From the NCBI GenBank assembly GCA_023457535.1, contig JAEWLN010000086.1, positions 1-40,904 on the forward strand: 40,904 bases of DNA. Reading direction: 5' to 3'. The notes under the pieces are model-generated. The model saw nothing but the letters and a program-made list of their open reading frames with translations. It had not been told where the DNA came from and ran no database searches. Of the stretch, positions 1 through 7,705 are shown piece by piece. This DNA is from Bacteroidota bacterium. Its GTDB lineage: Bacteria > Bacteroidota > Bacteroidia > Flavobacteriales > Flavobacteriaceae. Both the position numbers and the translations under genes were made by a program. Position 1 is the stretch's first letter. The number at the start of each line of letters is the position of its first letter.

Positions 1-96
1 CAGCCGGTGGCAAGGCCGCAAAAGATACAGCGGACAGCGCGACGGCGCCTACACTATATATATTAAGGAAACGGGAGGTGCGGCGCCGGCACGCCC
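1..96. repeat. Dispersed intergenic repeat, copy A (cut by window start)
   Basis: This copy carries AAAAGATACAGCG, then CAGCGCGACGGCG, and ends in GGCACGCCC at 88-96. The same blocks in the same order occur at 7531-7656, 23409-23532, 36556-36673 (inverted) and partly at 40689-40754. The GGCACGCCC end lies one base from the stop codon of the minus-strand permease gene, so the repeat begins where that gene ends. The other end is beyond the window. Confidence 0.75.
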
Positions 97-97
97 A

Positions 98-1333
98 TCA
101 ATCAAAACGAATCGCGCGTATCGGGGAAATCCTTGTAATAATATAAGAAGGGATCAGCAACACCAGCAAACAAATGGCCACGGTGCCGATATTGAGCGCC
201 ACAATGTATCCCCAATCCAGGTAAACAGGGGCCTCATTGACGTAATAACTTTCAGGATTCAGGTGAATGAGCCCGGTATATTGCTGGATCAGCACCAATC
301 CGATGCCGATGAAGTTGCCCCAAAACAGTCCGCGCAATATCAAATACAGCGCATTGTACAAAAACACTTTGCGCACAAGCCAATTGTTTGCTCCGAGCGC
401 CTTGAGCACACCTATCATTTGCGTGCGCTCCAAAATCAGTACAAGCAGCGCAACAACCATATTGATCGTAGCCACGCCTATCATGACGATCAAAATAACC
501 AGAATGTTGAAATCGAACAATTGAAGCCACTCAAATATATAATAGTATTTTTCCACTATGGTTTGCGTGTCCAGCGTGGAGCCGGTTTGCTGATAGACTG
601 CTTCACCGCGCTGGGCAATTTTAGTAAAATCGTCGACAAAGACTTCGAACGCGCCCACCTGGTCCGGCGCCCATTTGTTGATGCGTTGCACGTGGCGAAT
701 ATCCCCGATGATGTACGCGGCGTCAAACTCCTGAAACCCTGAATTGTAAATCCCGGCGATTTTAAACACGCGCAGATTGGGCAGTTTGGAGTTGTCCTCT
801 TTCATAAAAAAGGTATTGAACCGATCGCCTACTTTAAGCTTGAGCCGGTTGGCAAGGTATTGCGAGATGAGCACGTCCGATGAAATGCGTTGTGAAAAAT
901 CAGGCAGCGCGCCGTCGATGACATATTCGCGAATCTGCTCCCATTGATAGTCTTTGCCCACGCCTTTGAAAATAATTCCCTCGAACGCCTCGGCCGTACG
1001 AATGATTCCCGCCTTGCTCGCTACGGCCTGGATGTGGCTGATGCCCGGAACGGTATTGAACTGCGGATAAAAATTTTGTTTACTCGAAATGGGCGTTACA
1101 CTGACCTGCGATTCGTTGTCGTCGTAATTCGAAATAATGATATGCCCGTTGAACGCCGATACTTTCTCGCGAATTTTTTGCTGCAACCCAATGCCGGTAG
1201 CCACAGAAATAATCATCATCACCATTCCAATGGCAATAGCGGCGATCGCAATTTTTATAATTGGCGCAGATATGCTACTTTTACGGCCTTTGGCGGCCAC
1301 AAGTCTTTTGGCGATAAAATATTCCGGATTCAA
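98..1333 (-). CDS. ABC transporter permease, LolC/LolE (FtsX) family
   Basis: Inner-membrane permease of 411 residues, resembling the LolC/LolE subunits that release lipoproteins from the inner membrane for transfer to the outer membrane. One membrane segment lies at about 22-50. A large periplasmic MacB-type domain follows, then three membrane segments (about 272-300, 320-350 and 372-402). The segment around ERTQMIGVLKALGA is the usual FtsX-family loop. Length fits the family. No ATPase partner (LolD-like) is next to it, so it probably works with a subunit encoded elsewhere. The cargo (lipoprotein or another substrate) is inferred from family only. A possible -7 element lies 25 bases upstream. 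Confidence 0.85.
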   Translation of the reverse strand: MNPEYFIAKRLVAAKGRKSSISAPIIKIAIAAIAIGMVMMIISVATGIGLQQKIREKVSAFNGHIIISNYDDNESQVSVTPISSKQNFYPQFNTVPGISHIQAVASKAGIIRTAEAFEGIIFKGVGKDYQWEQIREYVIDGALPDFSQRISSDVLISQYLANRLKLKVGDRFNTFFMKEDNSKLPNLRVFKIAGIYNSGFQEFDAAYIIGDIRHVQRINKWAPDQVGAFEVFVDDFTKIAQRGEAVYQQTGSTLDTQTIVEKYYYIFEWLQLFDFNILVILIVMIGVATINMVVALLVLILERTQMIGVLKALGANNWLVRKVFLYNALYLILRGLFWGNFIGIGLVLIQQYTGLIHLNPESYYVNEAPVYLDWGYIVALNIGTVAICLLVLLIPSYIITRISPIRAIRFD

Positions 1334-1358
1334 GTCTCGTTTGTGTTTCTTGGGATTT

Positions 1359-1366
1359 CAAAAATA
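1359..1366 (-). promoter_or_regulatory. Possible -7 promoter element of the LolC/E-like permease
   Basis: Reads TATTTTTG on the minus strand, matching the Bacteroidota TAnnTTTG, 25 bases before the start codon. I see no -33 element at the right distance. Confidence 0.3.
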
Positions 1367-1417
1367 CGTTTTTAAAAGCAAATCAGCGCGCCGCCGTTAA
1401 ATATTAGGGATTGATTT

Positions 1418-2758
1418 ATGAATTCGGATACCATTTCTCCTGCCAGTCAAGCTTACCGCACGATTCCCAGACTTTTGGGCGCGATGCTTCTCATGGCCAT
1501 ACTTGCCGCTTCGTGTAAGGCGCCGCAACCCGCGAGCTATTCCGTTCCGGCACTGACGATGGTAAAGAGCAAAGTCAAATCGACCAGATTCATGACAGGG
1601 GCCGACAACATGCCCAGTTATCTGAACCTGCTCAAAAATAAAAATGTCGGGATTTTGACCAATCCAAGCGGACTGCTGACCTATGAAGCACATTATCTGA
1701 TCAAAGATTCCGTGTCGCAAAAAGAAGGTGTCAAAGACGTGACGCAGCACATTGTCGATTACATTGCGTTCAACACCAAAATCAATCTGGTCAAAATTTA
1801 TGCGCCCGAGCACGGATTCCGCGGCGAAGGAGCCGATGGCGAAACCATTGTAGACGGACGCGATGTCAAAACCGGTCTTCCGATCATTTCGCTTTACGGC
1901 AACAGCAAAAAACCCACAAAGGAACAACTTGACGGCATCGATATTTTATTGTTCGATTTGCAGGATGTCGGGACGCGGTTCTACACCTATATATCGTCGT
2001 TGCATTACGTCATGGAGGCCTGCGCCGAGAACGACATTGAGCTCATCATTCTGGACCGGCCCAATCCCAACGGCAACATGATCGACGGGCCTACGCTCGA
2101 AAAGGAGTTTACAAGTTTTGTGGGCATGCACGAGATCCCGGTGTTGCACGGCATGACCATTGGCGAATACGCGCTGATGATCAATGGCGAAAAATGGCTC
2201 AAAGACGGTCTTCAATGCAAAGTCAGGATTGTACCGTGCGAGAATTACCGACGTGAGATGCCGTACAGTTTGCCCGTTCGCCCATCGCCGAATTTACCGA
2301 ACGACCAGGCGATCAACCTGTATCCGAGCCTTTGTTTTTTTGAAGGGACCAATGTCAGCATCGGACGCGGCACCGATAAGCAATTCCAGATTTACGGCTC
2401 GCCGTTCCTGACCAAATTCCACTGGAGCTTCACCCCGATGCCGAACGCAGGCTCGAAAGAACCTCCTCAGAATGGCAAAGTGTGCTGTGGCGAGGATTTA
2501 TCGCAATATCCAAAGCTGGACCGCATCGAACTCAAATGGCTGCTCGAAGCCTACCGCGAAACAGAACAACCTGAGAAATTTTTCAATAATTACTTTACCA
2601 ACCTGGCCGGAACCAAAAAACTGCGCCAGCAAATCGAAGCCGGAATGACTGAAGAAGAAATCCGCGCTACGTGGAAACCGGGACTCGACCAATTCAAAGA
2701 AATGCGTCGGAAATACCTGATTTATCCGGACAGTTTTCTCGTGCACTCGGAGAATTAA
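1418..2758 (+). CDS. namZ: Exo-beta-N-acetylmuramidase NamZ family lipoprotein (DUF1343, GH171)
   Basis: 446 residues with a basic n-region, a hydrophobic stretch and the lipobox LAASC near residue 33, so probably a lipoprotein. The body matches the DUF1343/YbbC family, now known as the NamZ exo-N-acetylmuramidases (GH171), which remove terminal MurNAc from peptidoglycan fragments. Conserved stretches visible are NVGILTNPSG, YAPEHGFRGE, DLQDVGTRFYTY, LDRPNPNG, EGTNVSIGRGT and the C-terminal FKEMRRKYLIYP. A later ATG at 1484 would lose the arginines before the signal core, so the first ATG is preferred. It runs tail-to-tail into the cysteine-cluster gene, the two stop codons overlapping in TTAA. 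Likely role: recovery of cell-wall sugars. Confidence 0.88.
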   Translation: MNSDTISPASQAYRTIPRLLGAMLLMAILAASCKAPQPASYSVPALTMVKSKVKSTRFMTGADNMPSYLNLLKNKNVGILTNPSGLLTYEAHYLIKDSVSQKEGVKDVTQHIVDYIAFNTKINLVKIYAPEHGFRGEGADGETIVDGRDVKTGLPIISLYGNSKKPTKEQLDGIDILLFDLQDVGTRFYTYISSLHYVMEACAENDIELIILDRPNPNGNMIDGPTLEKEFTSFVGMHEIPVLHGMTIGEYALMINGEKWLKDGLQCKVRIVPCENYRREMPYSLPVRPSPNLPNDQAINLYPSLCFFEGTNVSIGRGTDKQFQIYGSPFLTKFHWSFTPMPNAGSKEPPQNGKVCCGEDLSQYPKLDRIELKWLLEAYRETEQPEKFFNNYFTNLAGTKKLRQQIEAGMTEEEIRATWKPGLDQFKEMRRKYLIYPDSFLVHSEN

Positions 2759-3246
2759 AGCGGCAATCGCTTTTTCATTTCCGCCACTATATTGTATGCC
2801 GCAGGGCATATCGCTACGTTTTGAAGCGTCAGGTTGGAGATCTGCTGGAACTTTTTGCGATCCGTATGCGGGAATTCGCGGCACGCTTTGGGCCTGACGT
2901 CGTAGATCATGCAGTAGTTTTCCGCATCGAGGAATGTACACGGCACGCTTTGCAACACATAATCGTTGTCCTCGTCGATGCGCAGATATTGGTCAATGAA
3001 CTGCTGCGGTTTTTGCCGCAAATGTTTGGCGATGCGCTCGATATCGGTCATGGTAAAAAGCGGACCCGTCGTTTTACAGCAATTGGCACATTTGAGGCAG
3101 TCGGTTTTTCGGAATTCCGAATCGTGCAGTTCCTGCATTGCGTAATCGAGATTTTTGGGCACCTTCTTTTTAAGCTTATCGAAATACTTTTTGTTTTCGT
3201 TATGCTTATCTTTGGCGAGTTTCGGAAGATGATCGAGCGGTATCAC
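2755..3246 (-). CDS. YkgJ-family cysteine-cluster protein (possible Zn/Fe-S binding)
   Basis: 163 residues with the cysteine pattern of the YkgJ/UPF0153 family: C50, C53, C56, C57, C103, C112, C122 and C147, including the blocks DCLKCANCC and IYDVRPKACREFP. The family probably binds a metal or iron-sulfur cluster; its biochemical role is not established. The N-terminal part is lysine-rich and helical (about 10-45). The gene shares its stop region with namZ. A TAATTTTG element lies only four bases before the ATG, which suggests a leaderless or nearly leaderless transcript. Confidence 0.85.
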   Translation of the reverse strand: MIPLDHLPKLAKDKHNENKKYFDKLKKKVPKNLDYAMQELHDSEFRKTDCLKCANCCKTTGPLFTMTDIERIAKHLRQKPQQFIDQYLRIDEDNDYVLQSVPCTFLDAENYCMIYDVRPKACREFPHTDRKKFQQISNLTLQNVAICPAAYNIVAEMKKRLPL

Positions 3247-3250
3247 GCCG

Positions 3251-3258
3251 CAAAATTA
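3251..3258 (-). promoter_or_regulatory. -7 promoter element for the YkgJ-family gene, four bases from the ATG
   Basis: Reads TAATTTTG on the minus strand. The gap to the start codon is only four bases, so transcription would start at or next to the ATG. No good -33 element is visible. Confidence 0.45.
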
Positions 3259-3311
3259 CAAAATTGAATCTCCAATGCCGAACGAACCTACGCACAATTG
3301 ATCCAAATCGC

Positions 3312-4031
3312 ATGAAAGACCTGTTTGGCAAAGCCATCCTCGATTACCAAACCGGAAACGATCCTGAGGATCTCATTACCGAAACGTCTATTTCTGACCC
3401 GGACGAAATGGCTGTGGCCTATTTGTTCCGATCTTATAAAGACATGCCAAAAATCGAGCAACGCGCGTTGCAACTCGCCCGCGGAAAAGTGCTTGATGTA
3501 GGGTGTGGTGCGGGCAGCCATGCGCTTTATCTGCAGCAAAACGGATTGGACGTCACCGCAATCGACATTTCACCCAATGCGGTAGAGGCCTGTAAACTGC
3601 GCGGCCTCCAAAATGCGTCGGTCACCGATGTGCTTCAAATGAACGGCACTTTCGACACCATCCTGCTGCTGATGAACGGCACAGGGATTTTCGGGACACA
3701 TAAGAATTGCTCCGTTTACCTGCAGCAGTTGCGCCAATTACTGGCTCCGGGCGGGCAGATCCTGATGGACAGCTCGGATCTGATCTACATGTTCGACCAG
3801 GACGAGGACGGCGGCCGATGGATCGACACCCAACGCGATTACTATGGCGAACTCACCTTTTCCCTGACCTACAAAGGCGAGCGGGAAACCCCTTTCAATT
3901 GGCTTTATCTCGATTTCAACACACTTCAAAACGCCGCCAATGCCAACCAACTGGATTGCGAACTGCTTTTGGAAGGCGACCATTACGACTATCTGGCGCG
4001 GCTCACGGCGATGGTCGATACGTCGGAGTAA
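3312..4031 (+). CDS. Class I SAM-dependent methyltransferase, substrate unknown
   Basis: 239 residues from the ATG at 3312; an upstream TTG in frame (3264) would overlap the divergent promoter and is less likely. Motif I is VLDVGCGAG at 60-68, the acidic residue that would hold the SAM ribose is D84 in the block VTAIDISPNA, and the later LLAPGGQILMDSSD is the usual motif III region. The N-terminal 50 residues are a helical cap. Such small-molecule methyltransferases are common in Bacteroidota and the substrate cannot be told from sequence. It is followed 37 bases later by the metalloprotease-like lipoprotein. Confidence 0.85.
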   Translation: MKDLFGKAILDYQTGNDPEDLITETSISDPDEMAVAYLFRSYKDMPKIEQRALQLARGKVLDVGCGAGSHALYLQQNGLDVTAIDISPNAVEACKLRGLQNASVTDVLQMNGTFDTILLLMNGTGIFGTHKNCSVYLQQLRQLLAPGGQILMDSSDLIYMFDQDEDGGRWIDTQRDYYGELTFSLTYKGERETPFNWLYLDFNTLQNAANANQLDCELLLEGDHYDYLARLTAMVDTSE

Positions 4032-4036
4032 TTGGT

Positions 4037-4044
4037 TATCTTTA
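4037..4044 (+). promoter_or_regulatory. Possible -7 element before the metalloprotease-like lipoprotein
   Basis: TATCTTTA, one base off the TAnnTTTG consensus, 24 bases before the ATG at 4069. The gene could instead be read through from the methyltransferase. Confidence 0.28.
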
Positions 4045-4068
4045 CCCAAACCCTTTTGAAAATCTGAC

Positions 4069-4836
4069 ATGAGAATCCAGAAATTACTCATTTTTGCTGC
4101 GATGGTGCTGTTGATGGGCTGTTCTTCAGACGACGACCCAACGCTCGTCAACGGCATAGACCGAACGGCAAACTTACAACCCACGGGCAGCAGCGCGCGC
4201 GATTTTTTGTCCGATGCGAAATACAGCGCACTGGCCATTGAGGTATTTTATGTGCAGGGTTTCCGCCCGCATCCGCAAACGCTCGAAAACCTGCGCAATT
4301 TTATGCAGGCGCGGCTCCACAAACCCGGCGGCATTACCATCACAGAAACGCAGATCGCGAGCCCTGGCCTTGCGCCATACGACATCAATGAGATTGCCCA
4401 AATCGAGAGCGCCACGCGCACGCGCTACAATTCAGGCAACGTGCTGACGATGTACATGTTTTTTGCCGATGGCGGTACGACCACCGATACACCTACACAA
4501 TTCATCCTCGGATCAGCGTACCGGAACACTTCATTTGTGATGTACCAGAGCACGATACTTGAACGCAGCGGCGGCGTGGGCGAACCGGGACGTGTCGCAC
4601 TCGAAACCACCGTGATCCAGCACGAATTGGGTCATTTGCTTGGATTGGTCAATCTGGGCTCCCCGATGCAAAGCCAGCACGAGGACAGTGCGCACCCCAA
4701 ACACTGTGTCAACGAAAACTGTCTGATGTATTGGGAAGCCGGTGGCAGCGGCCTTCTTGGCATGATGGGTGGAGGCAATCTGCCGCTGCTCGATACCAAT
4801 TGCCTGGCCGATCTCCACGCCAACGGCGGAAAATAA
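4069..4836 (+). CDS. Metzincin-like zinc metalloprotease lipoprotein
   Basis: 255 residues. The signal peptide ends in the lipobox LLMGC (C18), followed by SSDDD, so it is probably exported and lipid-anchored. HELGH at 185-189 followed by G192 is a metzincin-type zinc motif, and CLMYW (218-222) looks like the Met-turn. In the classical HExxHxxGxxH motif the third zinc ligand would be residue 195; here it is Asn, and the next histidine is H204. Flavobacteria have similar proteins annotated as membrane metalloproteases. Cleavage target unknown. It is tail-to-tail, three bases apart, with the aminotransferase gene. Confidence 0.75.
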   Translation: MRIQKLLIFAAMVLLMGCSSDDDPTLVNGIDRTANLQPTGSSARDFLSDAKYSALAIEVFYVQGFRPHPQTLENLRNFMQARLHKPGGITITETQIASPGLAPYDINEIAQIESATRTRYNSGNVLTMYMFFADGGTTTDTPTQFILGSAYRNTSFVMYQSTILERSGGVGEPGRVALETTVIQHELGHLLGLVNLGSPMQSQHEDSAHPKHCVNENCLMYWEAGGSGLLGMMGGGNLPLLDTNCLADLHANGGK

Positions 4837-4839
4837 ACG

Positions 4840-5994
4840 TTACCGGATAAGGTTTGTCGAAGATTTTATTTCGCGCAGCGCATCGTATAAACGATCTAAG
4901 CACGAGGCGCGGTTGTATCCGTTGAGTGAAATGCGAATAAACGTATGTTCGCCCAGTGTCATTATGGGAATTTCAATCCGGAAGCGGTCGAACAATAGCT
5001 CTTTGAGCGCCGCAGCATCGGGTGTAAGAATAGGAACGCTGCACATTTGACCCAGAAATTCATCGGTCACCGGACAAATGGGCCGGGTTTCGAGAAGCGC
5101 ACAAAAACGCGCGTAATTGTCAAGTATCAACTGTTTGGAGGCCGCAATACAGGACTCCCAGTCGTTTTGCTTACGGAATTCCAGCGCAGCCGGGAGCGTA
5201 AGGTAAGCCGAAATATCGCGCGTGCCCTGATGTTCGTGATAGTCCAGAAACCGGCTTTTTCCGGGATGGACACTTTGATAACCCCAACTCACCACAAGCG
5301 GGTCGAGCATGGACTGGAATCGTTTGCTTACAGAAAGAAAAGAACTGCCTTTGGGCGTGAGCAGCCATTTGTGCGCGGTTCCTGTGTAAAAATCAGGATC
5401 GAGCGCGGCAATGTCCAGGTCGATGTGACCCGGCACATGCGCGCCATCTATAATGGTAATCAAACCGAGTTCGCGGGCCTTTTCGCAAATTTCCCTTACG
5501 GGAAAAATCAGCGCTGTGGCACTTGACATATGGTTCAGGAAAATAACTTTGGTATTCTTGCTCAAGCCGCTCCAGAACTGCGTAAGGATTTGTTCCCTGG
5601 ACGACACGGGCAATTCAATGCGCGCGCGTACATACCGGACCCCTGATCTGGCTTGATAAAAGTTCCATGTTCTATCCATTGCACCGTATTCGTGGTCCGT
5701 GGCAAGGATTTCGTCGCCCGGCCGCAAGTTCAGGCTGCGCATGATGGTATTGACTGCCGTTGTGGGATTGGGCGTAAAAAACAAATCGTCGGGGTCGCAA
5801 TGAACGAATCCGGCAAGCGCCTGCCTGGATTGCCCGAGGTAGCGCGGCGCATTTTTGGTGATGAATTGTACGGGCTCTGCTTCGAGCTCCCGTTGCCAAC
5901 GCTGGTAATCTTTGAAAATGGATTTCGGACATGCGCCAAAAGACCCGTGATTGAGATAAGTTACCGACGGATCGAGCAAAAAAAGTGATTTCAT
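4840..5994 (-). CDS. PLP-dependent aminotransferase class V (isopenicillin-N-epimerase-like)
   Basis: 384 residues from the ATG at 5994. The frame stays open upstream to 6105 but that part overlaps the preceding gene and does not look like protein. The fold is the class V aminotransferase/cysteine-desulfurase type: YLNHGSFG at the N-terminus, the PLP-contacting block IIDGAHVPG (D183, H186), and the Schiff-base lysine K209 in TGTAHKW. Similar proteins are annotated as isopenicillin-N epimerase-like, but there is no beta-lactam context, so the substrate is unknown. It is the last gene of a minus-strand group with queE and two TonB-domain proteins, 23 bases after the preceding stop. Confidence 0.85.
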   Translation of the reverse strand: MKSLFLLDPSVTYLNHGSFGACPKSIFKDYQRWQRELEAEPVQFITKNAPRYLGQSRQALAGFVHCDPDDLFFTPNPTTAVNTIMRSLNLRPGDEILATDHEYGAMDRTWNFYQARSGVRYVRARIELPVSSREQILTQFWSGLSKNTKVIFLNHMSSATALIFPVREICEKARELGLITIIDGAHVPGHIDLDIAALDPDFYTGTAHKWLLTPKGSSFLSVSKRFQSMLDPLVVSWGYQSVHPGKSRFLDYHEHQGTRDISAYLTLPAALEFRKQNDWESCIAASKQLILDNYARFCALLETRPICPVTDEFLGQMCSVPILTPDAAALKELLFDRFRIEIPIMTLGEHTFIRISLNGYNRASCLDRLYDALREIKSSTNLIR

Positions 5995-6017
5995 AAGTTG
6001 ATTGATTGATGATCGTG

Positions 6018-6410
6018 TTAATCCTGTGTCACCACAGCGATCGGAACCACATGCAAGACGCGCACGGGATGGCCGTCCTTGGAGCCGGGAATCCACTTTG
6101 GGCATTGCCTGACGATTTCCACGGCCTGGTCTGCGGTGCCAAATCCGGCGTCATGTACAATCTGGACCTCGCCTATCGTACCATCGGGCTCGACGACAAA
6201 CGACAAAACAATTTTGTCCACCAAGCCTGCTACGGCGGGCTTCTTAAATGTTTTGTAAAAATACTTGTAAAAGTTGTCCATCCCGCCCGGAAACTCCGGC
6301 TGTGTGTCGACAAGTGAATCGCGGTAGATGGTTTGCTCCACTGTTGGATGTTCGTCCTGCGCGCAGGCAGGCAACGCGGCTAACAAGGTCATACAGCACA
6401 ACCGCTTCAT
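6018..6410 (-). CDS. Short exported TonB C-terminal domain protein
   Basis: 130 residues: a signal peptide (about 1-18, ending ACAQ) followed by one TonB C-terminal domain. Typical family blocks are PEFPGGMDNFYKYF, SFVVEPDGTIGEVQIV, and the end CPKWIPGSKDGHPVRV. Unlike the TonB at 10519-11310 it has no membrane anchor with cytoplasmic N-terminus and no proline-rich spacer, so it cannot be a normal energy transducer; it is probably periplasmic or, given the Cys in the signal region, loosely lipoprotein-like. It overlaps the upstream paralogue by four bases (ATGA), so the two are translationally coupled. Confidence 0.8.
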   Translation of the reverse strand: MKRLCCMTLLAALPACAQDEHPTVEQTIYRDSLVDTQPEFPGGMDNFYKYFYKTFKKPAVAGLVDKIVLSFVVEPDGTIGEVQIVHDAGFGTADQAVEIVRQCPKWIPGSKDGHPVRVLHVVPIAVVTQD

Positions 6411-6793
6411 CCGTTCTTGGCTTTAAAGACCATTGGGTATTTGATGTCGATGCTGACCGGCTTGCCGCCGCGCCGTGCAGGTTCCCATTTTGGCGAAAGA
6501 TTCAGCACGCGCATCATTTCCATGGCCGATTCAGAATCGATGATCTCTGTAATGCGGATGTTCCTGACTTTTCCTTCGGTGTCGATGGTGAACGCGGCGA
6601 CCATTTTTCCTGGTTTCTTGACTTTGGAATAATCGAATTGGGATTGGATGTAATTGGAAAACGCGCCCATATCGCCGCCGTTAAATCGGGCATCGATAAA
6701 ATCGCCGGTCAGATACACTTCAGCCTCGCCTTGAATTTGCGAAAACGCTGGAAAACCCAGCAATAACATCAGTGCGAGGTAAAATGGCTTCAT
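6407..6793 (-). CDS. Second short exported TonB C-terminal domain-like protein
   Basis: 128 residues. A signal peptide (about 1-19, ending FSQ) leads a degenerate TonB C-terminal domain, recognisable from VAAFTIDTEGKVRNIRI, LNLSPKWEPARRGGKPVSI and the final hydrophobic strand. It lacks the PEFPGG block of its neighbour. It begins one base after the queE stop codon and overlaps the next gene by four bases, so it is firmly in the queE operon. Function unknown; such stand-alone domains are frequent in Bacteroidota. Confidence 0.75.
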   Translation of the reverse strand: MKPFYLALMLLLGFPAFSQIQGEAEVYLTGDFIDARFNGGDMGAFSNYIQSQFDYSKVKKPGKMVAAFTIDTEGKVRNIRITEIIDSESAMEMMRVLNLSPKWEPARRGGKPVSIDIKYPMVFKAKNG

Positions 6794-6794
6794 A

Positions 6795-7427
6795 TTACGG
6801 AATGTTCAGATATTTATGCGTTTGTAAAGATACACGCCATTTTGGATTTCGCATCACATAATCAACGATCAACGGCGTCATTTCTTCTTTTTTGCTCCAC
6901 TCGGGTTGCAGGAACAGAATGGCGTTTGGATTTACTTTTTGCGCCTGTTCCTCGGCGAACGCGAAATCGTGCTTGTTGTAGATGATGACCTTAAGCTCGT
7001 GCGCTTTGTCGTAAACCGTTTGCGTAGGCAACTTTGTTTTTTTGGGCGACAGGCAAATCCAGTCCCATGTACCGGTAAGCGGATAAGCGCCCGAGGTTTC
7101 GATGTGGATGCGCATTTTTTTATCGCGCAATTTCTCTGTCAGCAACGTCATGTCCCAGGTGAGTGGTTCGCCACCGGTAACAACGACCGTACCGGCGTAT
7201 TGGCCCGCATTCTCGACAATGTAATCCACCGGCGTGGGCGGGTGCAGGCTCGCGTTCCAGCTTTCCTTCACATCGCACCAGTGACAACCTACATCGCAGC
7301 CTCCTACACGAATAAAATAAGCGGCCGTTCCGGTGTGGAAGCCTTCGCCCTGAATGGTGTAAAACTCTTCCATCAGCGGCAGCATCGCGCCTTTTTCAAC
7401 CTGTGATTGTATTTCTTTGGGTAACAT
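6795..7427 (-). CDS. queE: 7-carboxy-7-deazaguanine synthase QueE
   Basis: 210 residues, the usual size of QueE. This radical-SAM enzyme turns 6-carboxytetrahydropterin into 7-carboxy-7-deazaguanine, a step to preQ0 and queuosine. The iron-sulfur cysteines C44, C48 and C51 are in GGCDVGCHWCD, just after the substrate loop FYTIQGEGFHTG. VTGGEPLTW is the GGEP motif of radical-SAM proteins. First gene of an operon with two TonB-domain proteins and an aminotransferase. A perfect TATCTTTG element lies 16 bases upstream. queA, which acts later in the same pathway, is at 23610-24659. Confidence 0.93.
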   Translation of the reverse strand: MLPKEIQSQVEKGAMLPLMEEFYTIQGEGFHTGTAAYFIRVGGCDVGCHWCDVKESWNASLHPPTPVDYIVENAGQYAGTVVVTGGEPLTWDMTLLTEKLRDKKMRIHIETSGAYPLTGTWDWICLSPKKTKLPTQTVYDKAHELKVIIYNKHDFAFAEEQAQKVNPNAILFLQPEWSKKEEMTPLIVDYVMRNPKWRVSLQTHKYLNIP

Positions 7428-7443
7428 AATGATTTTGAAAGTG

Positions 7444-7451
7444 CAAAGATA
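7444..7451 (-). promoter_or_regulatory. -7 promoter element of the queE operon
   Basis: Minus-strand TATCTTTG is an exact TAnnTTTG match, 16 bases before the queE ATG. No clear -33 element. Confidence 0.5.
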
Positions 7452-7530
7452 CGGAATTGAACGGGATTGTCACGCCGGCGATATAAGCGGACGGGCAAGC
7501 GTCAAAACACATCGGGAAACCATGCGTGGC

Positions 7531-7656
7531 TTTGCGTGAGCGATGGCAGCGAAAAGCCCACAGCCGCGAGCGGGCGAGCGGCGAGGACTTGCAGCGTACA
7601 GCGCGACGGCGCCGCAGACGTTTAGAAATGCAGGAGGCTCGTTCGCGGGCACGCCC
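7531..7656. repeat. Dispersed intergenic repeat, copy B
   Basis: Begins TTTGCGTGAGCGATGGCAG, continues GCGAAAAGCCC, GCGAGGACTTGCAGCG, TACAGCGCGACGGCG, and ends GGCACGCCCC. Copy C at 23409-23532 shares all these blocks; copies A, D and E share the flanks but have a different centre. It lies directly beyond the T-tract of the terminator of the exb/tonB operon. The remaining gene-free bases, 7452-7530, show nothing I recognise. Confidence 0.85.
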
Positions 7657-7657
7657 C

Positions 7658-7689
7658 AAAAAAAAGCCGACCCTGATTAACGGTCGGCT
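7658..7689 (-). terminator. Intrinsic terminator of the exbB-tonB-TPR operon
   Basis: AGCCGACC (7665-7672) pairs perfectly with GGTCGGCT (7682-7689) around a nine-base loop. On the minus strand the hairpin is followed by eight T residues. It lies 16 bases beyond the TPR gene stop codon. Confidence 0.9.
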
Positions 7690-7705
7690 GATTTGAAGTG
7701 TATTG

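Noticed and set aside
4840..5994. Isopenicillin-N epimerase as part of a beta-lactam cluster
   Set aside because: No synthetase, acyltransferase or synthase genes nearby; only the fold is shared.
5995..6105. Longer start of the aminotransferase
   Set aside because: The added residues overlap the stop region of the TonB-domain gene and lack similarity; the family start is MKSLFLLDPS.
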